DNA of 64,000 nucleotides from Volutella citrinella (GCA_034401135.1 JAWZSP010000009.1:2542001-2606000), one strand, 5' to 3'; positions 23,468 through 35,415 are shown, numbered from the stretch's first letter. Numbers and translations: made by a program. Notes: generated by a model from the letters alone, not told the origin.

Positions 23468-24388
23468 TCACCCTGTCCTCTTCCGCTTTCCCTGGCGGCT
23501 CCTCAGCCAAGCTCCTCCGTCCAGAGACCCATCGACCTGGCCGTCACTGTCCCTGTTCCTGTCCCCTTGTCTGTCTCTGTCCATCTCGCTCCGCATCTCC
23601 TCGACCGCCGCCAGAGTCCGACCCAGCATCCCCTCCAGCCTCTCCATCCGATCGACGCTGGGCTTCCTCTCGACCGCCGCCGGCTGCCCTCTCGGCCTCG
23701 GAATCTCGGCCAGGTCGGATCTCTGGCACGCGGCAAGGTATCCGGCCAACGGCCCGTTGAGCGCCCCGTACGGATCGATGAAGCGCAGGGCCAGCACCTC
23801 GTGTCGCGCCGGCAAAAGGGCGCTCCATCGCGTGCGCCTGCCCCGGGCGTCGACGTGGTAGCCGCCGTTGTATAGTGCAATAGCTGCCTGCCTGGCCCGG
23901 TACTTGACGCTCCGGCACAGAGCCGGCCTGTTGTTGCCGTTGTGGTTGCTTCTGCCGCTCAAGAGGGAGACGGAGAAGGAGTCGCGGATCTGCTCTTGGA
24001 CCTGCTGGTGCAGCTCGCTCGTCGTGAGCCCGTAGAGGTCAAACTCGAAGTGCGCCGCCGCGAGTGCGTCCTCTTCCTTCCATCGCTTGGCCCCTCCGGC
24101 CTTGTCGGCGAAACGCTGGCGGCCGTACCCAGTCCTGCTGTTGATGGCCCTCTGCTGAGCTGCCTGCTCCTCTTCAACGTCGTCTGGGTCGTCCGCCTCC
24201 CCGTTCTGCTTCTGTTCCTGCTCGATCGCATCGCAAGGGCCGACGTCGGCGTCAGGGACAGTCTTGTCGTGCTCGTGGCGGCGTGAGGCAAAGACCCGTC
24301 TAATGATGCTAGCCGGGGCGTCGTTGGTGTCGTCGTCGTCGTCGGACTGGGTCTCTGATGAGGGGCAGGAGGAGGTTGATGGCGACAT
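23468..24388 (-). CDS. Unknown protein, divergent from the Hsp70-like gene
   Basis: Single open frame of 306 residues starting at an ATG followed by a Ser-rich, then poly-Asp stretch (SETQSDDDDDTNDAP). The middle (WKEEDALAAAHFEFDLYGLT, SVKYRARQAAIALYNGGYHV, HEVLALRFIDPYGALNGPLA) looks like a folded domain. The C-terminus is a charged helix with a basic end (RQGKRKRTG). No family was recognised. It shares a 289-bp intergenic region with the Hsp70-like gene on the plus strand, so the two may be co-regulated (inference). The high GC content keeps other frames open here, which lowers certainty. Confidence 0.5.
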   Translation of the reverse strand: MSPSTSSCPSSETQSDDDDDTNDAPASIIRRVFASRRHEHDKTVPDADVGPCDAIEQEQKQNGEADDPDDVEEEQAAQQRAINSRTGYGRQRFADKAGGAKRWKEEDALAAAHFEFDLYGLTTSELHQQVQEQIRDSFSVSLLSGRSNHNGNNRPALCRSVKYRARQAAIALYNGGYHVDARGRRTRWSALLPARHEVLALRFIDPYGALNGPLAGYLAACQRSDLAEIPRPRGQPAAVERKPSVDRMERLEGMLGRTLAAVEEMRSEMDRDRQGDRNRDSDGQVDGSLDGGAWLRSRQGKRKRTG

Positions 24389-24677
24389 CTGGTCGGCTCG
24401 ACGATGGTCAACGTGTCTGCTTCCGAGGCGTGTGTGTGATGATGGGAGATTGAACGAGTATGGCTCTCGCGACAGCGTGGGCAGGCACGCGCCAAGCGTT
24501 TCCGTTTGCTCTTCCGCAACGCGACCGACCGCTTCATCATCTTCCCGCGGCTCGCAACGCGAGCCCGGCCTTTCTTCTTCTTTCCAATAACAATACCAAC
24601 AACAACATCACTCATCTCCAAACTCACCGACTCCGTCCTCGTTCCGTGCCCCCGTCGTGCACCTGCAGCGATACAAC

Positions 24678-27190
24678 ATGGCCCGCACAACCCGACCGCC
24701 TGTCCCGCGCATCTCAATCGGCATCGAGTTCGCCTCGTCCAAGATCCAGGTAGCCTGCCGCGAAAACGAGTCACGGACGATTCACATCGTCGACACCTGG
24801 TCTCACACCGACTCGCACAAGCCCACGGGCGCGAAGAACTGCAATGCCACCCAGATGCCCACGTCGGTCGAGTTTTATGGCAATGGCAAGTTCAAGGTCG
24901 GCTATTCGAGCGCAAACAAGGCCATTTTTGGCTTGAAGTCGGCCCTGGACCCGGCACTGTCGTCATCTGGCGACGGAGAGCACTTCTTGGCGGCGTGCGC
25001 CGCAAATGGGTCGACGCCAGACGAGATCCTAGCTGACCTGTTTGGCATTATATGGGATACTACGAAGCAGTTCCTTGACAAGCTGTTCAACAAGGTCTGG
25101 GATTGCCAGAAGATTACCGTTACTATCCCCGTCAGGTGGGCCCAGTCAGAAGACATGGCATCGGCACGGGTCCAGCAACGACTCATTGAGGCATTGAGAA
25201 GTGCCGGTATCAATCAAGAGGTTCATTTCGAGGACGAGGTGACGGCGATTGGTTTGCAACTATTGCAGGACGAGCTGTGGAGAGAGAGCTTTCTCGAGCG
25301 CAACGACATTGTTAGCATCCCCTCTTCCTGATTGTCAATTTGTCCCGCTCCCTCGTTTGCGTCTTCATCTAATCATCAGCTCAAGGTCATCATCGCCGAC
25401 TTTGGACAAGAGACATACGTGAGTCGACAGTTGTCAACTCCCCACTTGGGCGCCTTCGTCCGATCGACTGATACGCATACACAGGACTTTTGCTCATGGC
25501 AGTGGCGCCAGAGCTCCGGCTTCGTCCAGCTGGACAAGCCCTGCGGCGGTGCCGGCGGTGCCAGCTCCCTCTGGCGGACCCTGAGCCGCAAGGTCGAGGC
25601 CGCAGGGGCCCATTTCCGAGTTGCACAGCAAGACTTTTTCAGGCTACGGCCCAACAAGGGCGTCGACTGCGGCAATCTCCAGATGACGGCAGCCGAGGTG
25701 GAGGAGATGGTGCGCGAAGCCTACGAGAAGCCACTTGCCGCCCTCCGAGCAATGATCCAAGAGCGGATAAATGCCTTTTTTCGAGACGAGGACACAGCCA
25801 TGATTGGATGCATCGTCACTGGTCTCGCCGTGACGGCCAACGACCTGCTCCAGCACATGGTGAGGAAGACGACCGAGGGTCTGCCCGTCGAGGTCACAAT
25901 TACAAACCCGACTGAAACCGAGTAACCACGCACTCTGCCTCTTTCCGTGCTGGAGTATTCAAACTGCTTTTATGCTGACGGGTCTTGAGGTTTGTTGTCG
26001 TAAAGGGTGCCGTCACGCCCTGGGACCCGTGGAAGGCCGTCGATCGCTTCCACCACAACGCCTTCGGGGTGGCCATTGCCAGCCCAGAGAGTCAAGGCCA
26101 GGACGTCATCTTGCCTTGCAAAGACCGAGTTCGTTCTTGGGTCCCCGAGGAAAAGAATACAGAATGCTGACTGCCACGCAAGGAATCCTCTCTTCAGTCT
26201 CTGGAGCATCGGTTCGAGTCTGTCCAACTCAACACTGAAACCAACGACCAGGGGGAAGTCGTCGGGGTTCCATACCTCTACCCCGCCTACACTGCCACTA
26301 AGCATCTCGCAAGCCAGCCTGGGTCCGAGGGATCCAAGACACTCGAGTCGGTCGACACTAAAAGAGACCTCCTGGTGTCACGCGATGCCATCCTGATGGA
26401 CCCCATCGACATCTCCAAGCTGGCCAAGGCATCGGGCCTGGTCCACTTTCGCTTCCAGCCCGCTCGAGACAATGACGACGGAGACGGCCTTGTCTTGGAA
26501 TGTTTCCGCTCGCGTATATATCTCAGGCTGCCACTCAGGATCACCCGCGAGCCTTGGCGGGTTGTGCTTGAGGAGCAAGAAGGCGGCTACTGCCGTGATG
26601 CGGCCGCCGACACCCTGGTGCATCCAAACGCGCTCGCTTTCAAGCCAATGCGCTCCAAGCGTCCGCAGTTCCATTGGCGCAAGGAACGGGTAGCGTTTGC
26701 GGCTGAGGATCCTCCTGGGTGCATTGATGTTCTCTGCCCACACCCTGTGTTGCCAGATGCATCGTCGCCATCCGCGTCGCCATCGGCATCCTTTTCCGCC
26801 GTCAAATCTTCCGCAGGATTCTTCTCCGTCACCACACTAGAATTGCCACAGCTGCACACCGGCACCAAGTACAATCTCCATCTCCGGGCTGACAGGGAGA
26901 GGCAGCTATACATCCATCTCGTCGTTAAAGACGGAGCCAACGACAGCACTAAGGAACCAGAAGCCATGTGGAAGTTATCCCTGTCCAACACTCCACGGCC
27001 ACCCGAGGTGTCAGATGTCGCGCTGATGCGAGAGCTAAGAGACGAGGAATTCGTGTCGCTGGAGGAGGGCCGGGTTGTCGATGTGAGCGATACGCCAATC
27101 GCCCAACACGAGAACAAATGGTTTCTTGTTCAAGTGCCGTCATCACACAGGTATTGTTGTCCAGTGGAAAAGCACACGGTATTTAACTGA
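24678..27190 (+). CDS. Hsp70-like / actin-fold ATPase-related protein
   Basis: Five exons: 24678-25310, 25380-25418, 25485-25921, 25990-26128 and 26183-27190, giving 751 residues with every junction in phase. The N-terminal half follows the order of fungal Hsp70-like proteins. A phosphate-1-like strand (ISIGIEFASSKIQVACRE) is followed by ITVTIPVRWAQSEDMASARV, a phosphate-2-like strand split over an intron (VIIADFGQETYDF), an adenosine-like segment (MIGCIVTGLAVTANDL) and VVVKGAVTPWDP. The canonical Gly-rich DxGGGT loop is replaced by DFGQET, so ATP binding may be lost. The C-terminal ~330 residues are a substrate-side region with a Ser/Pro-rich linker (SSPSASPSASFSA). The start is the first ATG after a CT-rich leader. 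Confidence 0.8.
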
Positions 27191-29292
27191 CGGTCTATCA
27201 AGGAGTAAAAAGGTGACCTGATTCCAATGGGCTAAGATTGATCAAGCCAAGGCTCTTGTTTCCAATCTCAATAGCTAGCAAAGATTGGCACAAAAGGAAT
27301 ATTGAGCGAGCGGCGAGGTTTACACGCCTCGATGGACTTGTTTCGTCGCAGGCATTATTCGCCACTCAACTTTGAACGGCGGGGTACAAAACGGAGAGTA
27401 AATAGGACAGTTGGGAGGACATGGTGGGCAATTCGGGAGATGGGATTGCAAAAGGGGGCTGAGCCATGTCACGTGGCTTCTGGTCTTGTGAAGTGTTTTG
27501 CTATGGAGTGGCACATGGACAGACTGGCTATTTGATGTTTGGCATTTGTAACTTGCGCGTATTCTTCTTCAGCGGCATGATGGCCCGCATTCTCGGTAAG
27601 CGTCGGTCACGAAAGAAGGGGGCGTGCCTGTCTGCCAGGTTGAGGGAGCCACCGCCACAGTTTGGAGGGGTAACTCGCGCCACAGCTGAGAGGATCGCAG
27701 CCCACTGCAGGTCCTGGTGGGTGTGTCACCGCTGGAATCTCATACATATATCACACGCACATAGCTCAGAAAAGGGGGACATTTTGGTGTCACTAGATTC
27801 AAGACATATTCATTCTATTTCTTGCTAAGATTTCTCGCTTAAAGCCGTTGGGCACATCAGGGTGGGAGAGTGTGTATACGTGTAGGGTAGTCAACTTTGT
27901 GCAAGCAGCTTTGTTAAAATGATCATAGATAAACCGGACTAAACTATGTAACTCATCATTTCCTGCAGTTCGTCATGCTAGGCAAAGAGCCTCCTGGCTA
28001 TCGCAGCCATCGGCAACGCAACACACGCATACTGCAAGTTGATGGTAATTCTATCCCCTGTCCGCTGCGCCATCTTTCTTTTCCCGGCCGTGGCCGGCCA
28101 GAAGTGAAGAGGGCGCTGGACGGTGAGTATTAAGATCAACATCGGTCCGACCTCTGCGCCTAGAAAAAAAAGGAGCAGGACGTTTCATCCCGCATACTAG
28201 AACCTTACATTACGTCAAACTTACCCCGGGGAGGGGGGGGAGCCATCGCTTTGGGCCAGTGAAAGAACCAGGGTTCGACGATGGTGCTACTGTTTTCCTC
28301 GGAGCCACTGAGCTAATGCTGCAGGGGGAAGCCGCTGTTGCTAACCCTCCCTGGCTTAGCGCTATAACCACCCTGACCCACTAGTCCACCCCTGCAAGCT
28401 CACTGGAATTACACCCAGTGGCCCCCCAACTGGATGGACCGCTCTCACTGTCGCAAACACAACCAGCTCAAAGACTTGCATTTCATTTGCTCCAATACAG
28501 AGCTCTCCTTCATTCTCCTCTGAGTGTGTGGATGGATTTATTAGGCGTAGCGCAAGAACCAAGTACCCAGCATCGACAGGGACCTTGAAGGCAAAGTAAA
28601 GCTTGCACATTGTCACGTCCCACGATAGCCGGAGGTGCCCGCCGGTGTTATTTCGTTGCTGGATGATTTGGGAGATTGGCAAGGTCGATTCCGGCTCAGT
28701 GGGTTAGAGAAGCAGGCGCATGATGCCTTACTGTCCATCATCTGCTCATGGACTGGGGGCAATGCCTAAAAAATGACGAGCTACCCACGCATGTCACGAT
28801 GGTGATAGTGCCAAGAGCGACGACGAGACGGAAAGTGGATTCTCAGCATGGTCCTCGGCGCCCTCCCCCACAAACATCCCGCGCCACAGGCCCACAGCCC
28901 CAAGCGTGACCAGCATATTTGCCCCGCCTTCCCCGCATTCGATTCCTCGGATGCCCTGGCTCTCTGAGGGTTGCACTCGGAAGATGCAACATCTGGCTTC
29001 CGAAACTACAATACACTCGGAAGTAATTGGGATTCACCTACCGACCGTTTACGTCAATTCCAAGGGAAAGCTCGTCGGCCTGTGAATTCTCACAGTTATT
29101 CTACTCCGGCCTAAATATGCTATCCTCAGATCTCTGCTGCATTCTTCTACATGTGCAAGCACGGAAAGTCAGATGAGACGGCTTCGTCGATCAATGTTAT
29201 TAATTGCTGGAACCCAACACAGCCAAACTCCCTCTTTAGCAATTTACCAACATGACCACGATTTCCTTGCTTTAACCCTAGCCACCTCGGAG
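27191..29292. other. Intergenic, about 2.1 kb without a supported gene
   Basis: A minus-strand frame at 28362-28682 has partly protein-like composition and an intron-like acceptor upstream, but no start or family match. A G-run lies near 28225-28245. A tRNA-like A-box at 28300-28320 does not fold into a tRNA. Confidence 0.4.
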
Positions 29293-30939
29293 CTACTCGC
29301 GAATGAGAGGATGGATCATCTCCGCCATAGCTAGAAGCTTCTCATCCTCAAACTTCTGCCCTACAAGCTGAACCGAAAGCGGCAGCCCGTGGAAAGCCGC
29401 GGCATTGTACAGGGCTTGAAGCTCGGCATCCCTGTCGTTAAATGGAGCGAAGTCTCTATACGCATGGTCAACGTCCTTGTCGCAATGCATTCCAAGAGTC
29501 AGGGAGATGGCCGGCCAATCAACGGCGTTGAAGACGGATGTAAAAGTCGTGTCTGTCCATTCGTCGATTGGAAGGGCCGGGTTAGGGGCTGTGACCCAGA
29601 GGAGTGCATCGAGGGGTTGTCCACTTGCGTTCCAGGCCTCCTTCATCTGAATGTTGAGAAGGGCGAGCTTGCCATTGAGCTCATGAACATCCTCAATCTT
29701 GAGCCCCTGAGACCATCGTGATCCAACAACTCCAGTCTTTTCGACGATTTTCAACATGGGCTCCTTGGATATCTCCCGAGTCAAGTTGGTGAGACCTTGG
29801 ACGTGGATAAAAGCCTTGCACAGCTCCCACGCCTCGGACATATCCGGGGGTAGAAATTCGACCAATTCAAAGCCTGCATCGCGAAGGCGTTTCTGGGCTG
29901 CCAAATACCCTCGAAGAACTGGCGGAAAGAGATGGAAGACGCTTGCCGGGGTATCAGGCACCCAGACGCCGATGCGAGGTCGTGCAGGCGCCATGACGCC
30001 CAACCAAGGGTGCGGGTATAGAAACGGATCCTTCTCCCACGGTCGAGTGTCAGCGACAAGCTTGGAAACCAAGCGAATGTCTCTGACCGAGTGACCCATC
30101 AGGCCAAACGTGGCCACCGGGCCCAGCTGTGTAACCCCAATAATGCCAGGGTCGACAATTTGCCTGCCATCAGCAGGCAGGCGATAGCCGCTTGGCCGAT
30201 AGCCAATGACCCCATTAGCCATGGCTGGCATCCTGGCAGATCCGGCACCGTCCGATCCTAGCCCGAGCAACGAGGCTCCCATGGCGAGGGCAGCACCTTC
30301 ACCACCAGATGAGCCTCCAGCACCGAACAAAGTGTTGTGCGCATTCAAAGTTCTCCCAAAAACAACGCTGTGGGTGTCACCGGCGAGACAAGTTTGAGGA
30401 ATATTAGTCTTGGCCACGACAACGGCACCTGCATCGATGAGAATCTGCACAAGAAACGAGTTCTTCTTTGCAGGATCGAAGCAGAAGGAGACGATGCCGG
30501 CCGATGAATCAAGACCCGCGACGTCCATGTGATCTTTGACTGTAATTGGCAAGCCATGTAGAGGACCGACCGTCCTGCCCGTGTCGCGCAGATGTTTGTC
30601 CAGCTCCTTGGCCCTGGCAGTGGCTTGCTCGAAGTTGACCTCGGTAATGAAGTTGGTCAGGCTGTCGGCGGCAGCCGCCCGTTTGCAGTAAGAAGTGACA
30701 ACAAACTCGGCCGTGACATGTCCAGCAGCGATGCGGTTGAGTACTCCAACGGCATCGTTGGATGTGTCTGTCAAAGCAAGCTCCTCCTGCGTCAAGAGTC
30801 CACTTTCGAGCAACTTCTTGAGCGGGTTGTATTGTTGCGCTTGATCGACGCCCTGAACTCGCCAATGCGGAGGGATGAGGGAGGCGCGATGCTGTCGCTT
30901 GAGTGCAACCACCTCCTGCCAGTCTTTGGAGACGGACAT
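29293..30939 (-). CDS. Amidase (amidase-signature family)
   Basis: Single exon, 548 residues, of the fungal acetamidase/amidase type; hydrolyses C-N amide bonds. The Ser-cisSer-Lys triad is visible: Lys in GLPITVKDHMD (about residue 135), cis-Ser in GAGGSSGGEGA (about 211) and the nucleophile in GLGSDGAGSARMPA (about 234). The usual GTDIGGSIR reads GSDGAGSAR here, so the oxyanion loop is slightly atypical. The start is the ATG at 30939 followed by SVSKDWQEVV. No signal peptide, so it is cytosolic. It is transcribed away from the MFS gene at 31694, sharing a 754-bp promoter region. Its neighbours suggest a role in releasing nitrogen or modifying an amide-containing compound (inference). Confidence 0.92.
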   Translation of the reverse strand: MSVSKDWQEVVALKRQHRASLIPPHWRVQGVDQAQQYNPLKKLLESGLLTQEELALTDTSNDAVGVLNRIAAGHVTAEFVVTSYCKRAAAADSLTNFITEVNFEQATARAKELDKHLRDTGRTVGPLHGLPITVKDHMDVAGLDSSAGIVSFCFDPAKKNSFLVQILIDAGAVVVAKTNIPQTCLAGDTHSVVFGRTLNAHNTLFGAGGSSGGEGAALAMGASLLGLGSDGAGSARMPAMANGVIGYRPSGYRLPADGRQIVDPGIIGVTQLGPVATFGLMGHSVRDIRLVSKLVADTRPWEKDPFLYPHPWLGVMAPARPRIGVWVPDTPASVFHLFPPVLRGYLAAQKRLRDAGFELVEFLPPDMSEAWELCKAFIHVQGLTNLTREISKEPMLKIVEKTGVVGSRWSQGLKIEDVHELNGKLALLNIQMKEAWNASGQPLDALLWVTAPNPALPIDEWTDTTFTSVFNAVDWPAISLTLGMHCDKDVDHAYRDFAPFNDRDAELQALYNAAAFHGLPLSVQLVGQKFEDEKLLAMAEMIHPLIRE

Positions 30940-31693
30940 TTTCGAAAACAAGGATTTGGGAACGGAGTAGAGTAGAAAGAGGTGAGGATTGGTTAGTGTG
31001 GCGATGTGAAATGCGTCCAGGGTTCAAAAGAGGAAACGCGTCCCGCTACGTCTAGCCAAAGCCACGTACAGCGTTCTCAGCCACCTTTATATCGCGTCGC
31101 GAATCGCTGGCTGGCTGGGCAAACATTGCAGTCTCCATCGGAAATCTCCCAGAGTGATTCCGCAGCCAGGCTTCGCTGGGCTTATAAATTGTTGCAGAGC
31201 CTTACCAATCGTTATCGCACTCTCGGAATGACCCCCCAGATTGAGCTTTCCCCGGATTCAGCTTCGAGTGCTAGTGCCAACCTTAATAAATGGACTTTCA
31301 TTTACCTCGGATGGATGAGCAGGGAATCCAATCGGAGGGCGAGAGTCTCGGCTGATAAAGGCGGTCGACCAATCAGTGTGCTACGATATCGGCTCAGACA
31401 GACCCGATACCACAGCCGAACACCAGAAGGCCACGCAAGATGATTTAAAGTTCCTCGGAGACGCAATCTCGAACAAGGGTCTCGGAACACAGTTGCGCAC
31501 AAAGATATCGGAAACTCGGAAAGACAGTCACAAGACGGACGTCAAGAGGTCATGATTGAGCTACTAATAAACAGCTCTGGACATGAAGCTTCAGCGAGTT
31601 GAGGCTTTGCATAACAGTCTTGAGATCTTATTACTCGACAAAGATCCACAACATCACTTACCTATTCTACCTTTCCAATCTACCTTGGCTGAA
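30940..31693. promoter_or_regulatory. Divergent promoter between amidase and MFS genes
   Basis: No gene. On the plus strand NCTCGGAN octamers recur: TCTCGGAA at 31221 and 31480, ACTCGGAA at 31514, CCTCGGAG at 31453 and CCTCGGAT near 31306. They could be regulator half-sites; function is not shown. Confidence 0.35.
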
Positions 31694-33304
31694 ATGGAAC
31701 GCGGTTCGTCCAAGGCTTCTTTCCAAGACGTCGAAGTCGCCCCTTCGAGGGAAGACATTGATATGGTGCCGGGCACAAGAGTGTTGGTTGGCGTTGAAGA
31801 CATCATTCTCTTGCCTGAGCCGTCGGATCACCCCGACGATCCTTTGAACTGGACCTCTCTCCGCAAATACTCGTCCTACTCGGTTGTTTGTCTCTATTCA
31901 TTCATGGTAGCTGTCGTGGCGCTCTCCACTGCAGTAACCTATGGCGCACTCATCATGGAATTCGGCACGACTGCCGAATATCTCAACATTGGCACCGCGG
32001 TGTCGATTCTCCTCATCGGTATGGGTAATATCTTCTGGAATCCGATTGTGAGTTCATCCAAGCCTGGGACTATCACGCACGCATTCTGATCCAGACAGGC
32101 TTTGCACTTTGGCCGACGTCCAGTCTATATCGCGTCTTGCTTTTTAACTGGCGTGGCCCAGGTCGTCGCGGCAACAGCACAGAGCAGCAGCGTGTTTATC
32201 GGCTCTCGAATCCTCATGGGCTTCGTCGCTGCTCCGTTTGAGCAGCTGCCAGCCGTGACCACCAACGATCAATTTTTCATCCATCAGCGAGGGTTTGGAT
32301 TGTCCTTTTATGTCCTAGCAGCCACTCTTGGGTAGGTCCTCCGCCCTCTAGCCACTCTAATCAATAATGTTGACCGAGCCCCAAGTTCGTTCCTTGGACC
32401 AATATCGACAGGATTTATCGTGGATGGCGTTGGGTGGCGATGGGTATACTGGACCTTCACCTGTGTCATGGCTCTTGTCACGGTCCTTGCCATCTTCTTT
32501 CTTGAAGAAACTGGCTACGACCGGGAAATAGGATCCAGCAACGCGGCGGGCCTCCAGCCAAAAAGCTTCATTTCGAGGCTGCAGCTGATCACGAGGCTTC
32601 ATCCAACAAAACGCTTTTTCCCGACCGTTTACGAGCCCCTCAAGCAGCTGGCCGAGCCCATCATCATATGGTGCGCGTCCCTCTACGGATTCGGAATCGC
32701 CTGGTTATCCATTGTTCTGTTCACCGCCAACACCGTCTTCCAAAGCCCCGAGTATGGCTACAACTTTAGCTTTACTACAGTGGGACTTACAAGCATATCC
32801 CCACTCATTGGAGCTATTGTTTTCCTCTACTTGGGAGGAGCTGGGACCGACCGATTCATGATTTGGAAAGCCAAACAAAATAACGGTGTCATGGAGCCCG
32901 AGTCTCGTATTTACGCAGTATTCATTGCCGGGCCCGTTATGGCTGCTGGCCTTGTTCTTTACGGTGCCGGTGCCGCAGCCAAGCTGCACTGGATGGTGCC
33001 TGTGGTCGGCATGGGACTCGTCGGCGCGGGAATACCCATCTCGGGAGAGGTGGCACTGGGATATGTCACTGAGTGCTACTCACACAAGGCCGGAGAGGCA
33101 TCGACCGCTATGATCACGATTCGAAACATCATTGCCTGTGCAATGATCTTTGCCACCGAGCCTTGGATTAGGCATAACGGCTTGAGGGACACTTTTATTA
33201 TAATGGGCGTCCTCTGCCTCGTCAGCTTCTGGTCGGGAGCACTCTTGATTTGGAAGGGGAAGAGCTGTCGCCGTCGCTCTGCACGAATTTGGGGGCTATA
33301 CTAA
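31694..33304 (+). CDS. Major facilitator superfamily transporter, DHA1/HOL1-like
   Basis: Exons 31694-32047, 32099-32331 and 32386-33304, with introns of 51 and 54 nt, encode 501 residues. The N-terminus is cytosolic, with the DHA1-type lead-in LPEPSDHPDDPLNWTSLRKY. The loop 2-3 motif reads HFGRRPVYIAS, and the helix 5-6 region GSFLGPISTGFIVDG-WRWVYW is the antiporter-type motif. About 12 membrane helices are expected. DHA1 members usually export drugs, polyamines or metabolites at the plasma membrane by proton antiport. The position between an amidase and two reductases suggests it moves the substrate or product of that pathway (inference). The ATG at 31694 is preferred over weaker upstream starts because it directly precedes the hydrophilic N-terminus. 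Confidence 0.9.
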
Positions 33305-34182
33305 ATGTCTTATTTCACGACCCATTGGTTTTCCTATCAAGGGCGTAGTCTGCAATTCGATATGGACGTGTTTCAGGCGGTCAAGGATACATCTAATCTT
33401 GTTTTACATGCACAACACTCGGACTATGTATACTTTCCCACTTGCCAAGCAATCGAGTCTATTCTAGTGTCGTGGACAGATTGTGCTGACAGAGCCTCGG
33501 TAATCTCGGCTCCATTGGCCATTGTCGAGGATATCGTGAGTGGCGTAGGACGTGGGCGCCGAAGCAGAAGGAATGGTTGAAGCAAGGCCAAAACTTTCCC
33601 CGAAGCCCTGGTCACGGTAATCGCCAGGTCTGGCAAATCGCCTGCCACGATGAGCAACGCTTGTGCCTTACTGTAAGCAATCTTCCTGTAAGCAATGCAG
33701 GTTGTGCCTCTGTCTACGGGATCGGGGCAGCGTATGATAGGGACCCGGCGTCTACAATCCACCGAGTACGCAGCATGATATAGATGAAAGGTCGAAGTCT
33801 TTACCCCGCGCCTAAATTGTATACCGGTCCGGGTCGCCTGACAGCAGTACGAAGCAGTACGAGTGGCAGAAGCTATGCGTAGAATCACCGTCAACTAGGT
33901 TTAAGTAGCAACGGGGTTGCATTTGCTTGTGATTCTGCAGATGGAGAGGGGAGAGGCAAAGATGGGAGGCCCATCAGTCAGGCGAGGCCACCAGCGCCCA
34001 ACTCGTCTTGGGTCGCCGCGCTCATCCGCAGGGAGTGGTCCTCAGACATATTAAATCAACAAATTTCATCAAGCGGTTCAACAGCTCACGCAAAGGACAG
34101 TACCACGAGGCCATAGACAGGGGCATCCTTCTTTACTAAGAGACCCGCGAGGCATAGGGGCCAGACACCAACAGTTTTAGCC
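33305..34182. other. Intergenic, nothing recognised
   Basis: 3' regions of the convergent MFS and NmrA-like genes. Open frames here lack protein-like features. Confidence 0.45.
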
Positions 34183-35091
34183 TTACACAACTATCCCGGG
34201 ATTCGCCTTTCCGTCCTCAATCAACTCCTTGACTGTTCTAAACCTGATTCCCTCAAAGTATTTCTTCCTATGTCTATCCACACGCTCCTGTGGATAGCGC
34301 AGGGCCTCACTGTGGCCCATAACGTCAAAGACGGCCACGAGAGTCGCCAGAGCGTCTTTAGACTCAACCAGCTGCCTTATGCTTTCTGTTAGAGACTTGG
34401 TAACCATTCGATACTCAGGATCATATCCTTGGATAATTTTCCAGAGCTCAATCCAACTTAGCTGCTCGCCGGAAACATAGGTGAATGCTTCCCACTTGGA
34501 GTTTGTCTCTAACAATCGGACAACTGCGGAAGCCGCGTCGCGGGCAGCCGTGCAGCTGATGACTTGGGTGCCGTTTCCATAGAGCTTGAATGTTTTGTCG
34601 CGCAGGCTTTGAACCCAGAATATTTCATCGGGTAAATAGCGCTGGCTGGCCGGAATGACATAGTCAATCAACCATCCAACACTGAGGAAGGTCCATTCAA
34701 TCTTCTGTTGACCAGCAAGCATATCGTGGATCTTGTGGATATTGCTTGCGCCATAATAAGGTTGATCGGGAACATCTTCGAAGTTGCCGATCCAAACAGA
34801 CGGAATGAAGCGCTTGCAAGTTGGACTGGACTTGCAGACCTCGAGGAGCGCCTCGTGGATCTGAACCAGCTCGGGAGCAGATGAGCTCACAGTACAGATG
34901 GCGGCATCGCAACCTTCCAGCGCGGGTGTGATGCTGGCAACCGTGTACTGCACTTCATGCTGTTGGATACCGAGATCATCCAACCACGCCTTACGAGACC
35001 GGCTGATGGCGATGATGTCGTGTTTCTGCGAAAGAAGCTCGTCGACTAAGTACCTGGCAACAGCCCCGGTACCGACGATTGCAATCTTCAT
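34183..35091 (-). CDS. NmrA-like / isoflavone-reductase-like NAD(P)-binding protein
   Basis: Single exon of 302 residues. The Rossmann nucleotide-binding motif is at the very start (MKIAIVGTGAVARYLVDELL), followed by AISRSRKAWLDDLG, where Arg residues after beta-2 suggest NADPH preference. Further family landmarks are CDAAICTVSSSAP, KRFIPSVWIGNFEDVPDQPY and EWTFLSVGWLIDYVIP. The classical SDR YxxxK pair is absent, as in the NmrA and phenylcoumaran-benzylic-ether-reductase group. Such proteins reduce secondary metabolites or act as redox sensors; which applies here is unknown. It is divergent from the imine-reductase-like gene at 35894, sharing an 802-bp region that contains a duplicated segment. 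Confidence 0.88.
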   Translation of the reverse strand: MKIAIVGTGAVARYLVDELLSQKHDIIAISRSRKAWLDDLGIQQHEVQYTVASITPALEGCDAAICTVSSSAPELVQIHEALLEVCKSSPTCKRFIPSVWIGNFEDVPDQPYYGASNIHKIHDMLAGQQKIEWTFLSVGWLIDYVIPASQRYLPDEIFWVQSLRDKTFKLYGNGTQVISCTAARDAASAVVRLLETNSKWEAFTYVSGEQLSWIELWKIIQGYDPEYRMVTKSLTESIRQLVESKDALATLVAVFDVMGHSEALRYPQERVDRHRKKYFEGIRFRTVKELIEDGKANPGIVV

Positions 35092-35415
35092 GATTGGTTT
35101 ATGCTGAAAGGGTTGAGGGAGCTATCGGTGATTGAATGACGTGGACGATATACTGCCGGGATCAAAACAAAATGACCACTTCTTAAAGGGAAGCGCGGAG
35201 GAGGCGAGCGGGGGACAATCAATTATGGAGACCTCCTGGAACTTGGGTATCTGTCTGCTGGAAACCTACATCCTATTTAAGCAGAGGGCGATTTCTACTG
35301 AGTAAATCTTGGATCCGTTCCCCAAGGAATGAACGGACGAAAGATGAACCGTTATTCGTAAGCGTCTTGGGTCAACCCGCCGGCCCCTTCTCTCGAGCCT
35401 CCACGCTGCAGGGGA

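Noticed and set aside
28255..28330. tRNA-like sequence on the minus strand (TAGCTCAGTGG followed by a GTCGAACCC word)
   Set aside because: The B-box lacks a T, and no 7-bp acceptor stem or anticodon stem can be paired.
28362..28682. Minus-strand frame of 106 residues
   Set aside because: No start, no domain, and upstream frames contain stops; not enough to call a gene.
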